Source of the DNA: Oscillospiraceae bacterium
Lineage (GTDB): Bacteria > Bacillota > Clostridia > Oscillospirales > Ruminococcaceae
Direction: 5' to 3'
Length of the DNA stretch: 64,000 bases
Assembly (NCBI GenBank): GCA_902362965.1
Contig: CABIYQ010000006.1
Coordinates: 62,001 to 126,000 of the forward strand
The position numbers and the translations under genes are program-made. The notes under the pieces are model-generated. The model had not been told where the DNA came from. It saw only the letters and a program-made list of their open reading frames with translations, and ran no database searches. The first letter of the stretch is position 1; every line of letters begins with the position of its first letter. Positions 16,382-25,150 of the stretch are shown here, piece after piece.

Positions 16382-16950
16382 TGAAAATTGGTGTTCTTGC
16401 TCTTCAAGGAGCATTTATCGAGCATGAAAGAATGCTGGAAAGTCTTGGTGCTGAAACATTTGAAATAAGACAGAAAAAGGACATTGAAGCTCATATGGAC
16501 GCAATCGTCCTTCCGGGTGGTGAAAGCACTGTCATGGGCAAGCTTTTAAATGACCTTGAGCTTATGGATCCTATTCGTGATATGATCAAAAACGGACTTC
16601 CGGCATTCGGAACATGCGCCGGACTGATTCTTCTTGCTGAAAAAATTTATAATGACGATATTGTTCACATAGGAACAATGAATATCATTGCCAGAAGAAA
16701 CGCATACGGCAGACAGCTTGGCAGTTTTGAGACTAACGCTGAATTCAGCGGCATAGGCGAAATACCGATGACTTTTATAAGAGCTCCCTATATTGAATTC
16801 GTTGGCGAAAAGGCTGAAGTACTGTCAACGGTTAACGATAAAATAATTGCTGCTAAACAAGACAGACAATTAGTTACTGCTTTCCATCCGGAGCTTACAG
16901 GCAGTACCGCGGTTCATAAATTTTTTATTGATAATATGGTTAAACAATAA
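16381..16950 (+). CDS. pdxT: Pyridoxal 5'-phosphate synthase glutaminase subunit
   Basis: Class I glutamine amidotransferase that delivers ammonia to PdxS. The 189 residues contain GVLALQGAFIEHE, the oxyanion-loop VLPGGEST, the nucleophile Cys in AFGTCAGLILLA, and the His-Glu pair in TAFHPELTG. All triad residues are present. Translation is coupled to pdxS through a one-base overlap. Confidence 0.97.
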   Translation: MKIGVLALQGAFIEHERMLESLGAETFEIRQKKDIEAHMDAIVLPGGESTVMGKLLNDLELMDPIRDMIKNGLPAFGTCAGLILLAEKIYNDDIVHIGTMNIIARRNAYGRQLGSFETNAEFSGIGEIPMTFIRAPYIEFVGEKAEVLSTVNDKIIAAKQDRQLVTAFHPELTGSTAVHKFFIDNMVKQ

Positions 16951-16959
16951 AAAGACGTA

Positions 16960-16996
16960 AAATAAAGCAGACACGAATGAAGTGTCTGCTTTATTT
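16960..16996 (+). terminator. Terminator of pdxST, shared with the convergent anti-sigma gene
   Basis: A 15-bp perfect stem, AAATAAAGCAGACAC paired with GTGTCTGCTTTATTT, 7-base loop, with T-runs available in both directions. Confidence 0.88.
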
Positions 16997-17003
16997 TTTG
17001 ATA

Positions 17004-18113
17004 TTAATCCAGAGGAATTTCAAAAGAACATACAACGTCAAGATTTTCAGAATTTTTATCTACAAACTGAACGGTTATAGCTTTAGAATCTGTTGAACTG
17101 AAATTGTGTGTCTGGTAATTTCCATCGTATTCTCCTTGATTTGCCAGATTAAGTTCAAGCTGATTTCCGTTTTCATCATAAACAAGCATTGCCAGCGACA
17201 TTTCCGAAGAATTTTTATATTTTATTGACAGACAATAGGGAGTTGATTTTACCTGACAGATTTCAATACCGATTTCTTCATCTTTATAAATGGTGTCGTT
17301 TATTTTGTTTGCGGACATATCCGGAGTGACCTTTAAAAGAAAATCTCCGCCTGCGTTAAACTGACTGTAATACTTTTCAGCACCTTGTGGATCTTGTCTA
17401 TAATCTATATTGTTTTCCCTACAGTATTCGTAATAATCTAATATATTGCCGTTTTCCCAGACATCGGCAGATTCATATACGCCAATATGAATTTTAATGT
17501 CGGTTGTGTCTGTAAAGCGTAAATTTTCAGGAATATGCATCTGGAACGTACCTGTATAAGCAGACGCTCCCTCGTAGTCTCTGATAAGGTCGATCCACGG
17601 CAGACACATATTATCTATGTCGCTGAAGGATTTTCCGCCGATGTCAACTCTTACTCCTTTTGCAAAGATATGATAGTTGTTTTCTATATCTGGATTATTG
17701 TTTTCGGCTGTAAAAATAACAGTTAAATTTTCACCGTCACAAAAAATACTTTCAGCTTTTACTTTCAGTCCGTTAGTATCGCATTCTTCACTTAATGATT
17801 CTGCATGATCTTCCAGTATATCATAATTAAGTTGGTTGCCTTTGTTAACCTTATACTCTGTTCCGTCAGCGACTTCGGCGGTAATTTCCTGCTTTGCTTT
17901 TTCCTTCGAAAATACAGATATTACATCATCTGCGAAAGCGGCGGTAATAGCAGTGCAGCCTACTATGGCGGCAGCGATTACAGGAATAAAAGTCTTTTTT
18001 GACCATTTGTGTTTTGATTTATTCTTTTCAATACTCATATTAATTATCTCCTTACGGCATTCTTCTCTGATTTCTATTCTGTCCGTTACATTTTTATAAT
18101 CTTCAATTTTCAT
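17004..18113 (-). CDS. Membrane-anchored anti-sigma factor-like protein (second copy)
   Basis: A 369-residue protein with a basic cytoplasmic N-terminus (1-40), one transmembrane helix (about 41-60) and a large extracytoplasmic region with beta-rich character in the DUF4179/DUF5643-like range. Its ATG overlaps the sigma stop codon (ATGA), so the two are translationally coupled. Architecture and position repeat those at 2-3.5 kb, although the sensor domains differ strongly in sequence, suggesting different signals. Function as an anti-sigma is inferred from context. Confidence 0.75.
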   Translation of the reverse strand: MKIEDYKNVTDRIEIREECRKEIINMSIEKNKSKHKWSKKTFIPVIAAAIVGCTAITAAFADDVISVFSKEKAKQEITAEVADGTEYKVNKGNQLNYDILEDHAESLSEECDTNGLKVKAESIFCDGENLTVIFTAENNNPDIENNYHIFAKGVRVDIGGKSFSDIDNMCLPWIDLIRDYEGASAYTGTFQMHIPENLRFTDTTDIKIHIGVYESADVWENGNILDYYEYCRENNIDYRQDPQGAEKYYSQFNAGGDFLLKVTPDMSANKINDTIYKDEEIGIEICQVKSTPYCLSIKYKNSSEMSLAMLVYDENGNQLELNLANQGEYDGNYQTHNFSSTDSKAITVQFVDKNSENLDVVCSFEIPLD

Positions 18114-18583
18114 ATATGAAACTCCTTTCCAAGTGATTTTTTAAGCATTTCCCGTCCTCTGCATAATTGAGTACGTACTGCTGAATCAGATTTTTTTAAT
18201 ATTTCAGCAATTTCTTTTGTTGAATATCCTTCGTAATAAAAAAGGTGTATAACTATTCTGTATTTTTCGGGCAGGTTCATAACTTCATGAAATACTGTAC
18301 TTTCTTCCGGAGATTCATAGACAATTTCTGCGTCATCGAGAGCTACGACATGTTTGAATCTGAATGACTTGAATATGTCCTTGCATCGGTTAATGGTACA
18401 GCGGATCAGCCATGCTTTTAAATGCTCGTCGCTGTCATAGGCGTATTTTCCGGTAAAACACTTTATGAATACGTCCGAGGTTATGTCCTCTGCGTCGGCA
18501 TGGTTTTTACAGTATGAAAAAGCGGTTCGGTAAACTGTATTACTGAATTTATCGTATATTAATTCCATGTCGTTTTGCTCCAT
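18110..18583 (-). CDS. ECF-type RNA polymerase sigma factor (second copy)
   Basis: A 157-residue ECF factor with region 2 (DAEDITSDVFIKCF, AWLIRCTINRCKDIFKS) and region 4 (NLPEKYRIVIHLFYYEGYSTKEIAEILKKS..AVRTQLCRGR). It is clearly paralogous to the factor at 3044-3550, with long near-identical stretches in region 2.4 and around EKYRIVIHL. The start has an AAAGGAG site. It is divergent from a NisI/SpaI-like lipoprotein gene. Confidence 0.93.
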   Translation of the reverse strand: MEQNDMELIYDKFSNTVYRTAFSYCKNHADAEDITSDVFIKCFTGKYAYDSDEHLKAWLIRCTINRCKDIFKSFRFKHVVALDDAEIVYESPEESTVFHEVMNLPEKYRIVIHLFYYEGYSTKEIAEILKKSDSAVRTQLCRGREMLKKSLGKEFHI

Positions 18584-18616
18584 TCTGGATCACTCCTTTG
18601 CAGTTCTTTTGAAGTA

Positions 18617-18655
18617 CTTCACCAATAATACGATTGAAGGCTTTAAAATGTTACA
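18617..18655 (-). promoter_or_regulatory. Probable ECF-dependent promoter of the second ECF operon
   Basis: On the minus strand TGTAAC (18650-18655), a 17-base spacer and CGT (18630-18632), followed by ATTATTGGTGAAG. It matches the promoter of the first ECF operon at 16 of 19 positions downstream from the -10. TGTAAC plus CGT is a classical ECF pattern. Confidence 0.65.
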
Positions 18656-18679
18656 TTAATTTTTTAATATTAAATATAC

Positions 18680-18708
18680 TTGACAAATCTTAAAAATTGT
18701 TGTATACT
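18680..18708 (+). promoter_or_regulatory. Promoter of the NisI/SpaI-like lipoprotein gene
   Basis: Consensus TTGACA (18680-18685), a 17-base spacer and TATACT (18703-18708), with a GGGGGAG ribosome site 9 bases before the ATG. It lies back to back with the ECF promoter. Confidence 0.8.
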
Positions 18709-18759
18709 AACTGTATTAGTTTGAACGGTACACTGTGCTGAAATAGGGGGAGAATTATT

Positions 18760-19560
18760 ATGAACTTTAAAAAAATTTTTACAATGTTTACTGTAATATT
18801 GGTCGGTATTATATTAACAGGTTGTGGAATAATTCAGGCAAAAGTTGAAGAGAACTTGAGTGATAAAGAGGAATGTGTTTTAAACACGGATAATGTTACG
18901 CAATTTATTTATAAATCCAACAGCTATACGATCTTAGAAAACACTTATTCTAATGAAAGTTTAGGAGATTGGGTTGGTTATATCCGTAAAGTTGTGGCAG
19001 TAAATGACGATGGAAAAATACTGGAGCAAAACTCTATGGATAAATCAATATTTAATTTCAGGTCAGATTTAGACGAAAGCGCCATCGTTATTAGTTTTTT
19101 AAATGTGTATACAGATTCGGATGATACTGATTACCTGATAGTAGATGTTAATGAAGGTCATCACAAAGCAATTCTTACTGAAAAAATTACAACTCAAGAT
19201 ACAATATTTGATTTTACATCATTAAAGCACGAATCATTAAGTAATCAATTTAAAATCAATCCTGAAAATGCAACTCAATTAATCTGTAATGATACCGTTT
19301 ATCAAGTTACTTCGGAAACTGTATCGGATAGTGAACTGGGAAATTATATTACTGCTGTTGCAGAACAAATCACTTTTGATTCAGATACGAAAAAGCCATT
19401 GTCTAAGGACGAATTAAATAGTATTGATTGGTTTGGCAAAGATAGTAAGAAACGAGATTTTTGGGTTTATAGTGATATTTACGAAATATCCGGCATTGCC
19501 GTGACAGAAGCTGTAGCGGTAAAGATAAACAATCAATATTATAAAGCAGAAGTAAAGTAA
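18760..19560 (+). CDS. Lipoprotein resembling NisI/SpaI lantibiotic immunity proteins
   Basis: A 266-residue lipoprotein with a signal peptide and lipobox LTGC (Cys22). The mature part is two related halves: NVTQFIYKSNSYTILENTYS..LGDWVGYI..DYLIVDVNEGHHKAIL and NATQLICNDTVYQVTSETVS..LGNYITAV..EAVAVKINNQYYKAEV. A duplicated SpaI-like unit is the arrangement known in NisI, and the motifs look like those of NisI/SpaI family proteins, so an immunity or envelope-protection role is likely. No lantibiotic precursor or Lan enzyme is in the window. Downstream lies a GntR-ABC cassette on the same strand, which also fits peptide-stress defence. Family call is from memory of motifs and should be treated as probable. 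Confidence 0.68.
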   Translation: MNFKKIFTMFTVILVGIILTGCGIIQAKVEENLSDKEECVLNTDNVTQFIYKSNSYTILENTYSNESLGDWVGYIRKVVAVNDDGKILEQNSMDKSIFNFRSDLDESAIVISFLNVYTDSDDTDYLIVDVNEGHHKAILTEKITTQDTIFDFTSLKHESLSNQFKINPENATQLICNDTVYQVTSETVSDSELGNYITAVAEQITFDSDTKKPLSKDELNSIDWFGKDSKKRDFWVYSDIYEISGIAVTEAVAVKINNQYYKAEVK

Positions 19561-19665
19561 AAATTGGAATAGGGTATAATCTAAGAATACCTGTTATCTT
19601 TTTTATATTAAATAATACAAAACGTTACTGGAACGGTGAGCGTAGTGAAAGGAATGGTCATATAT

Positions 19666-20019
19666 ATGTTTGATCTTGACCTGCAAAGCAGAACTCCGAT
19701 TTATGAACAGCTTTATAAAAAGACAATTGAATTAATCATTAAAGGAGTGTTAAAAGAAAATGAACAGCTTCCAAGTGTAAGGAGTCTGGCTAAGGAAATC
19801 GGAGTTAATCCGAATACTGTCGCCAAAGCTTATCAGGAACTGGAAAGAAATAAGATTATATATTCTGTTTCAGGAAGAGGCAGTTTTATTGCAAAAATCT
19901 GTGATTCTTCTGTTAAGGATTATATTTTAGAGGATTTTGATCATTCAGTGTATGAAGCGGTTAAAATCGGTATTACAAAGGATGAACTTAAAGAAAGAAT
20001 AGACGGGGTGGAATTATGA
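19666..20019 (+). CDS. GntR-family regulator (YtrA subfamily)
   Basis: The start MFDLDLQSRTPIYEQLYKK is the conserved N-terminus; GTG at 19636 and ATG at 19654 are less likely because the AAAGGA site lies between them and this ATG. The 117-residue chain has only the winged helix (residues 5-75, LPSVRSLAKEIGVNPNTVAKAYQELER) and a short C-terminal helix pair, the YtrA type with no ligand domain. It overlaps the ABC ATPase gene (ATGA). Such regulators usually repress their own ABC operon and respond to cell-wall antibiotics. Confidence 0.9.
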   Translation: MFDLDLQSRTPIYEQLYKKTIELIIKGVLKENEQLPSVRSLAKEIGVNPNTVAKAYQELERNKIIYSVSGRGSFIAKICDSSVKDYILEDFDHSVYEAVKIGITKDELKERIDGVEL

Positions 20020-20951
20020 TAGAATTAAAAGGAGTTGTCAAGAAATTTGATGATTTTCAGGTTCTTGACAGTATTGACCTTACCATACCGCAGGGAACGG
20101 CATTTGGATTGCTGGGCTCTAACGGAGCCGGTAAGTCTACGATACTGAGACTGCTTTCAGGTATTTACAAGCAGGAAAAAGGGGAAATCTATATTGACGG
20201 AGAAGCAGTGTTTGACAATCCGAAAGTTAAGAAAAGAATATTTTTTATAAATGACGAAACAATCCAGTTTACATCTTTTACTCTGGAGGAACTGAAAAAT
20301 TATTACAAAAGCTTTTATCCGAAATTTTCAGAGGAACTTTTTGAAAAGCTCAGAAGTACTATAAACCTGCCGCTAAAGAAAAAGCTTAACGCTTTTTCAA
20401 AGGGAATGAAGCGTCAGGCGGTTGTAATTACAGCTCTGGCGTGTCAGACGGACTACTTGCTTCTTGACGAAGCATTTGACGGTCTTGACCCTACAATGAG
20501 AATTATTGTTAAAAGAATGCTTGTGGACGCAATGATCGACAGAAATCTGACAACTATTATTTCTTCGCACAATTTAAAAGAAATTAATGAAGTCTGCGAA
20601 AGCGTTGCGCTGCTGCATCAGGGTAAAATTATTTTTTCCAGGGATCTGGACAGCGTCAAGGGAAATATACATAAAATTCAGGCAGTATTTAAATCTGCCG
20701 ATCCGGAGATGCCTCAGTACTATTCAAAGGAAGAGCTTGCCGGAACGGGAGTTGAAATACTGCATTATGAAAAAAATCAGAGTGTTTATCATTTAATTGC
20801 AAGGGGAGAGGTAGATGAAATCAAGAAAAAGCTTGAACCTAAAAAACCTATTGTTCTTGATATAATACCGCTGTCTTTGGAAGAAATATTTATTTATGAA
20901 ATGGAGGTGCTGGGCTATGACTATAATGCCATTGAAACAGAGAACAAATAA
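20016..20951 (+). CDS. ABC transporter ATP-binding protein (YtrB type)
   Basis: A 311-residue single-ATPase protein with Walker A GSNGAGKS (34-41), a diverged signature FSKGMKRQ (127-134) in place of LSGGQ, Walker B YLLLDEAFDGLD (147-158) and the switch His in IISSHNLKE. The FSKGM form is common in the ABC-2 subfamily found with YtrA regulators. A C-terminal extension of about 90 residues follows the nucleotide-binding domain. Co-translated with the regulator upstream and the permease downstream, whose gene overlaps this one by 35 bases. Confidence 0.92.
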   Translation: MIELKGVVKKFDDFQVLDSIDLTIPQGTAFGLLGSNGAGKSTILRLLSGIYKQEKGEIYIDGEAVFDNPKVKKRIFFINDETIQFTSFTLEELKNYYKSFYPKFSEELFEKLRSTINLPLKKKLNAFSKGMKRQAVVITALACQTDYLLLDEAFDGLDPTMRIIVKRMLVDAMIDRNLTTIISSHNLKEINEVCESVALLHQGKIIFSRDLDSVKGNIHKIQAVFKSADPEMPQYYSKEELAGTGVEILHYEKNQSVYHLIARGEVDEIKKKLEPKKPIVLDIIPLSLEEIFIYEMEVLGYDYNAIETENK

Positions 20952-23475
20952 CATGTTTTGGATAAATTTTAAGCTGAGTCTTAAACAGAATAAAAAAATG
21001 CTGATTGTAATAAGTATTTTACAGATGCTGGGACTGCCTATGCTGTCTGTACTTCTGACGGCTGTCGCAATAGATGAAGAAAGTATGAGTGAAATAAGTA
21101 TAGGATTTTTTGCAATGATCTCATTATTCTGCATAGCTGTCTCCATATTTTGCGGTATAATTATAGCTGTAAATAATTTCAGCTATCTTCATAAGAAATC
21201 ACAGGTTGATATGATCTATTCTCTGCCTATAAAAAGAAAATATAAATTTATCAGCGACTTTTTTTCAGGTCTTGCAGTTTACTTAATTCCGTATATTGCG
21301 GCATGTATTCTTTCATGGGCAATATTATTAGCGTCGGGAGTATGTGTAAAAAATATATCTGGTGTTCTTGAGAACGGTTCCTTTGTATCTCTGATAATAC
21401 AGGGCGAATTTGCCGGACTGCTTATCATGGCCTTATTGTATACTCTTACCGTATTAGTATTAAACTGCTGCGGTACATTATTTGAAAGTATAATAAATAT
21501 TCTTATTATCAATATCCTGATACCGGGACTGATTGCAGTTATTGCAACAATGTTTTTTGCACAATTATACGGTGTATCAATATTTGATACAATTTTGCCT
21601 GTTTTAGGTTATACAAGTCCTATAGGCGCCGGAATTTATCTTATATATCTTTTGGCTTCAAATGAATATACTTATTCTGACTTTATAGGCTGTATTTCTG
21701 CAGGAGCTTATGGTAAATGGGTTGTGTTCTTTTTATTGTTCACAGCTGCGGTTTTTGCGCTTTCCATGTTTTTGTATTTGAAAAGAAAAGCGGAGGACGT
21801 TTCAAAACCTTATGTTTACAAGCTGCTTTACTATCTTGTTATAACATCTGTACTTATGGCGATTTCTCTTATTGCAAGATATGATATAACAACGATTATT
21901 CCTGTTATTATATTCTCGCTTATTGTTTATCTTATATTTGAGGTTATTACTAACAGAGGCTTTAAGAAAATTTACAAATCGTTCATAAGATATGCAGTTA
22001 CTATGGTTTCAATTTTGATAGTATGTATTATTGCCGTTGGTACTAAAGGATTTGGTGTAGAAAGCAAAATTCCGTCGGTAAATTCCGTAAAAAATGTTAG
22101 AGTAAGTTATCAGGGATTCGACCAGAATGTTATTTCGGGATATCATGTAGATTATCTGGATAAAAAATTTGACCGAGTTTATACTCAGAAACAAATTATT
22201 GAAAAAGTGATAGAAGTTCATAAGGATGCTCTGGATTTATATAACAGCGGAGAGTTTGAAGAATCATTTTTCAGTGACGATTATTATTATTCAGATAGCT
22301 ATGATTCTGAAACTTATTATGACGGTACTCCGAAAGCGGATTATCCTCGTTATAAAGTGAATTTTACATATAAGCTTAAAACCGGTTCTTCAATAACAAG
22401 GCGTTATACTCTTACTTACGAGCAGATAAGTCAGTTGTTTATTCTTGATTCAACCCCGCAAATGGGCGAATTTCTAGAGAAATGTATTTTTAATAATATG
22501 AAATATGTTGAACATATAAATAATAAAGTAACAGAAACATATAGAATTTATCTTGCTGATATGTTAAATGAAAACTCTGATGAGTATAAAATCAGTAAAG
22601 CACAGGCAAAGGAAATTTGTGAAGCATACGGCAAGGATTATGTTAATATGTCTGAAAAACAGATGCTGACTGACAGCATATACTGTTATATAAACAGTGA
22701 TTATCCTGTAAGGGAATCATTCAAAAATACTATTGCGTTATTGGAAAAATACATGCTTGAAGTACCCGAAATAACAGTATTTGATTATCTGTCTGCTGTA
22801 TTGTATCCTCCGGAGGCTTTAAAATGCTGGGGTTCGGACGAATCTTCAGCTTCATTCGGTTCGATGTATTTGAATCAATCTGAAGGACGTATTCTAAACT
22901 TTGAACAGTTTGAAAGTATGCTGGAGCTTGGAATGATAAGAGCTCCTTATTATGAAGAAGCGGATTGCTGGTGTGTAAATTACAACGGTAGTATTTATAT
23001 TATCCCATCGCAATTTTCTGACAATGCGGAGATTCTGTATAACCGTCTTAGTGAAACGGGTGTAGTAGTTACTAAAGAAATTCTTATTGAAGATCTTCGG
23101 AATAGTGACGAGGATATATCTTATATTATCAAAAGATATGGGATTGATGATGATGTCGAGCTTTACGATGAATTTTCCTTATTGCAGGAGCTTTCGTACA
23201 AATATTATGATGAATATTCAAGTTTTGATGAATATTTTGAAAGTATGTTCGGAACAATAGGCGAAAACGGCAAAGATGAATATAATTATGAAAAGCTTCA
23301 CTGGAATTACTGGAAAAGCTTTAATAAATTTTATGGTTATGCAACACTTGAGGATTATATAGAGTTTAATTCCATTGATGAAAAAGATGAAGTTTCATTA
23401 GAATGGACAGAATATACCTCAGCTTTTCCCAATCTTAATGCAAAGCTTTTTACGAGCTTGGATAAACAACAGTAA
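20917..23475 (+). CDS. ABC-2 type permease with large C-terminal extracellular domain
   Basis: The start chosen (MTIMPLKQ) has GGAGG 9 bases upstream; the frame opens 21 bases earlier without a site. The 852-residue protein has about nine transmembrane helices in residues 20-376, then a hydrophilic region of roughly 475 residues rich in Asp, Glu and Tyr, with no further helix evident. That soluble part is likely exposed outside the cell and unusual in size for an ABC-2 permease. It is the last gene of the GntR-ATPase-permease operon, followed by a strong terminator. A role in envelope stress or antimicrobial peptide resistance is inferred from YtrABC-like systems. Confidence 0.8.
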   Translation: MTIMPLKQRTNNMFWINFKLSLKQNKKMLIVISILQMLGLPMLSVLLTAVAIDEESMSEISIGFFAMISLFCIAVSIFCGIIIAVNNFSYLHKKSQVDMIYSLPIKRKYKFISDFFSGLAVYLIPYIAACILSWAILLASGVCVKNISGVLENGSFVSLIIQGEFAGLLIMALLYTLTVLVLNCCGTLFESIINILIINILIPGLIAVIATMFFAQLYGVSIFDTILPVLGYTSPIGAGIYLIYLLASNEYTYSDFIGCISAGAYGKWVVFFLLFTAAVFALSMFLYLKRKAEDVSKPYVYKLLYYLVITSVLMAISLIARYDITTIIPVIIFSLIVYLIFEVITNRGFKKIYKSFIRYAVTMVSILIVCIIAVGTKGFGVESKIPSVNSVKNVRVSYQGFDQNVISGYHVDYLDKKFDRVYTQKQIIEKVIEVHKDALDLYNSGEFEESFFSDDYYYSDSYDSETYYDGTPKADYPRYKVNFTYKLKTGSSITRRYTLTYEQISQLFILDSTPQMGEFLEKCIFNNMKYVEHINNKVTETYRIYLADMLNENSDEYKISKAQAKEICEAYGKDYVNMSEKQMLTDSIYCYINSDYPVRESFKNTIALLEKYMLEVPEITVFDYLSAVLYPPEALKCWGSDESSASFGSMYLNQSEGRILNFEQFESMLELGMIRAPYYEEADCWCVNYNGSIYIIPSQFSDNAEILYNRLSETGVVVTKEILIEDLRNSDEDISYIIKRYGIDDDVELYDEFSLLQELSYKYYDEYSSFDEYFESMFGTIGENGKDEYNYEKLHWNYWKSFNKFYGYATLEDYIEFNSIDEKDEVSLEWTEYTSAFPNLNAKLFTSLDKQQ

Positions 23476-23480
23476 TATAA

Positions 23481-23510
23481 AAACGCTTTACCAATATTGG
23501 TAAAGCGTTT
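23481..23510 (+). terminator. Bidirectional terminator between permease and Rnf-operon lipoprotein
   Basis: A perfect 30-base palindrome with arms AAACGCTTTACCAAT and ATTGGTAAAGCGTTT, flanked by A-run and T-run, between convergent operons. Confidence 0.85.
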
Positions 23511-23529
23511 TTTGTGTCAGCATAAGCAT

Positions 23530-24333
23530 TTACTGGTTCATATACTGATCCAGATAATCCTCATAATTAAAATCAGAGCTTGTATATGCAGAGGTAAGCT
23601 TGTCAACGTAATTCTGGAATATTTCTTCTATATCCTCAGGACGCTGTCCGTTTTCTCCTTTTTCGTCAGGTGAATCCGGAGTACCGTATTTTACGGATAT
23701 TACATAGATTTCATCATTGTAATCGTACTGACAATTTAGTGAAATATCCTTATAATTTTTACCGTTTTCATCAGACAGAAATTTTATGCTGAGACTGCCG
23801 AAGTTTCCTCCGTTTTGAAAAAGAGATCTTGTATCAACAGTTTCCAAATCATATTGAACGGAATATTTGTCTGGAAACTCTTTATTGTCCGAATCGGAAA
23901 CGTTTATGTCTTTTACGGTATTTTTGCTGCTGTCGTCCGTATTACTGCAAAGCTGTGCAATAATTTCTCGGTAGCTGGCAGCCATGCTTTCATATTCAAA
24001 ATCTTCCCATTTAGCGTCCTTTTCCTCGGGGATATATAGGTTTGAAATTGAAAGAGCAGTGTATTTTCCGTCACGGTAAAATTTCAGATTACCGTTAACG
24101 TCGTAATGCATAAAAGCGCAGTCATCATTCAGTTTTGACGCCTCTGTTAAAATGTGGGATTCTGATGCTGTTTTGGAAATCTGAATATAATAGTTTTCTT
24201 CAAGAGTGTTTTCGGCAATATATTCCCTGAAATTTTCATAAACTTCATTTTTATTTTCTTCTCTTTTATCAGAACAGGAACAAAGAGAAACGCAAAATAC
24301 AGTGCATAATATCACTGAAAAAATTTTTCTCAT
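23530..24333 (-). CDS. Lipoprotein of unknown function at the end of the Rnf operon
   Basis: A 267-residue protein with a signal peptide and lipobox LCSC (Cys20). The mature part is acidic, with alternating beta-type segments such as YYIQISKTASES, YSVQYDLETVD and DEIYVISVKYGTP. No family is recognised. It starts 4 bases after rnfB with its ribosome site (GAGGA) inside the rnfB end, so it is co-transcribed with rnf. A helper or sensor role near the Rnf complex is possible but only positional. It ends before a strong terminator that closes the operon. Confidence 0.75.
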   Translation of the reverse strand: MRKIFSVILCTVFCVSLCSCSDKREENKNEVYENFREYIAENTLEENYYIQISKTASESHILTEASKLNDDCAFMHYDVNGNLKFYRDGKYTALSISNLYIPEEKDAKWEDFEYESMAASYREIIAQLCSNTDDSSKNTVKDINVSDSDNKEFPDKYSVQYDLETVDTRSLFQNGGNFGSLSIKFLSDENGKNYKDISLNCQYDYNDEIYVISVKYGTPDSPDEKGENGQRPEDIEEIFQNYVDKLTSAYTSSDFNYEDYLDQYMNQ

Positions 24334-24337
24334 TTTA

Positions 24338-25132
24338 TCAGTCCTCGCAGTTAGTTATTGCGCCTGTGGGACAGGCTTCATAGCATGTTCCGCAGCCGGT
24401 ACATTTATTATAATCAATAACGGCATGGAAGTCAACAACCTTGATGGCGTCTGAAAGGCATTTTTTCTCGCATATCTTACAGCCTATACAGCCGTTTGAA
24501 CAGGATTGCTTTGTAATTTTTCCGTTGTCCTTTGAGGAGCATTTAACGTCGATGTGATTGATTATCGGTTTAATTGAAATCAGACTGTTAGGGCATACCT
24601 TTACACATTTTCCGCATGCAATGCATGCGCCTGTTACTTCTGCCACGCCGTTTACTATTTCAATGGCGCTTTCATCACAGACATTAACGCAGTCGCCGTA
24701 GCCAAGACAACCGTATGTACAGCTTTTAGAGCCGCCGTAAAGTCTTTTTGCGGCAGAACAGCTTGCAACCCCGTCAAAAGTAAATCTTGTTTTGACTGCA
24801 TCGCAGTTTCCCTGACAGTGAACTACAGCCGTTTCAGGTGTTACCGACATAGCCTCTGTACCGAGTATTTCGCTTATTTTAGCGCTTACTTCAGTGCCGC
24901 CCGGTTTGCACAGATTTGTTGCGGCGCCTTTTTCAACGATTGCATTTGCATAGTCCGAGCAGCCTGCAAAGCCGCATGCTCCGCAGTTTGCCTGAGGAAG
25001 AGCGTCTGAAATCTGTTCGATTCTTTCATCGGTTTTTACATAAAATATTTTTGAAGCGGCAGTAAGCAAAACTCCTGCAAGAAGTCCCAGTACCGCAAAA
25101 ATGAGTATGGGAACAAAGTATGTTTCAAACAT
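24338..25132 (-). CDS. rnfB: Rnf electron transport complex subunit B
   Basis: Iron-sulfur subunit that takes electrons from ferredoxin. A membrane helix (about residues 6-27) is followed by the four-Cys cluster CGACGFAGCSDYA, then a Cys-rich segment (CQGNC, CTYGCLGYGDCVNVC) and three ferredoxin-type motifs CIACGKCVKVCP, CIGCKICEKKC and CTGCGTCYEACP. The extended ferredoxin region is typical of Clostridial RnfB. The 264-residue chain is complete. It follows rnfA with a GGAGGAAG ribosome site. Confidence 0.96.
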   Translation of the reverse strand: MFETYFVPILIFAVLGLLAGVLLTAASKIFYVKTDERIEQISDALPQANCGACGFAGCSDYANAIVEKGAATNLCKPGGTEVSAKISEILGTEAMSVTPETAVVHCQGNCDAVKTRFTFDGVASCSAAKRLYGGSKSCTYGCLGYGDCVNVCDESAIEIVNGVAEVTGACIACGKCVKVCPNSLISIKPIINHIDVKCSSKDNGKITKQSCSNGCIGCKICEKKCLSDAIKVVDFHAVIDYNKCTGCGTCYEACPTGAITNCED

Positions 25133-25150
25133 TTATTATCTTCCTCCTTT

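Noticed and set aside
19571..19600. Hairpin GGTAT/ATACC with a T-run after the NisI-like gene, and a TATAAT inside it
   Set aside because: The stem is only 5 bp with an A/T-rich loop and no good -35 fits the TATAAT, so neither a terminator nor a promoter is convincing; read-through into the GntR operon remains possible.
18680..23475. A lantibiotic biosynthesis cluster
   Set aside because: No precursor peptide with a leader, and no LanB, LanC, LanM, LanP or LanT-like genes were found near the immunity-like lipoprotein.
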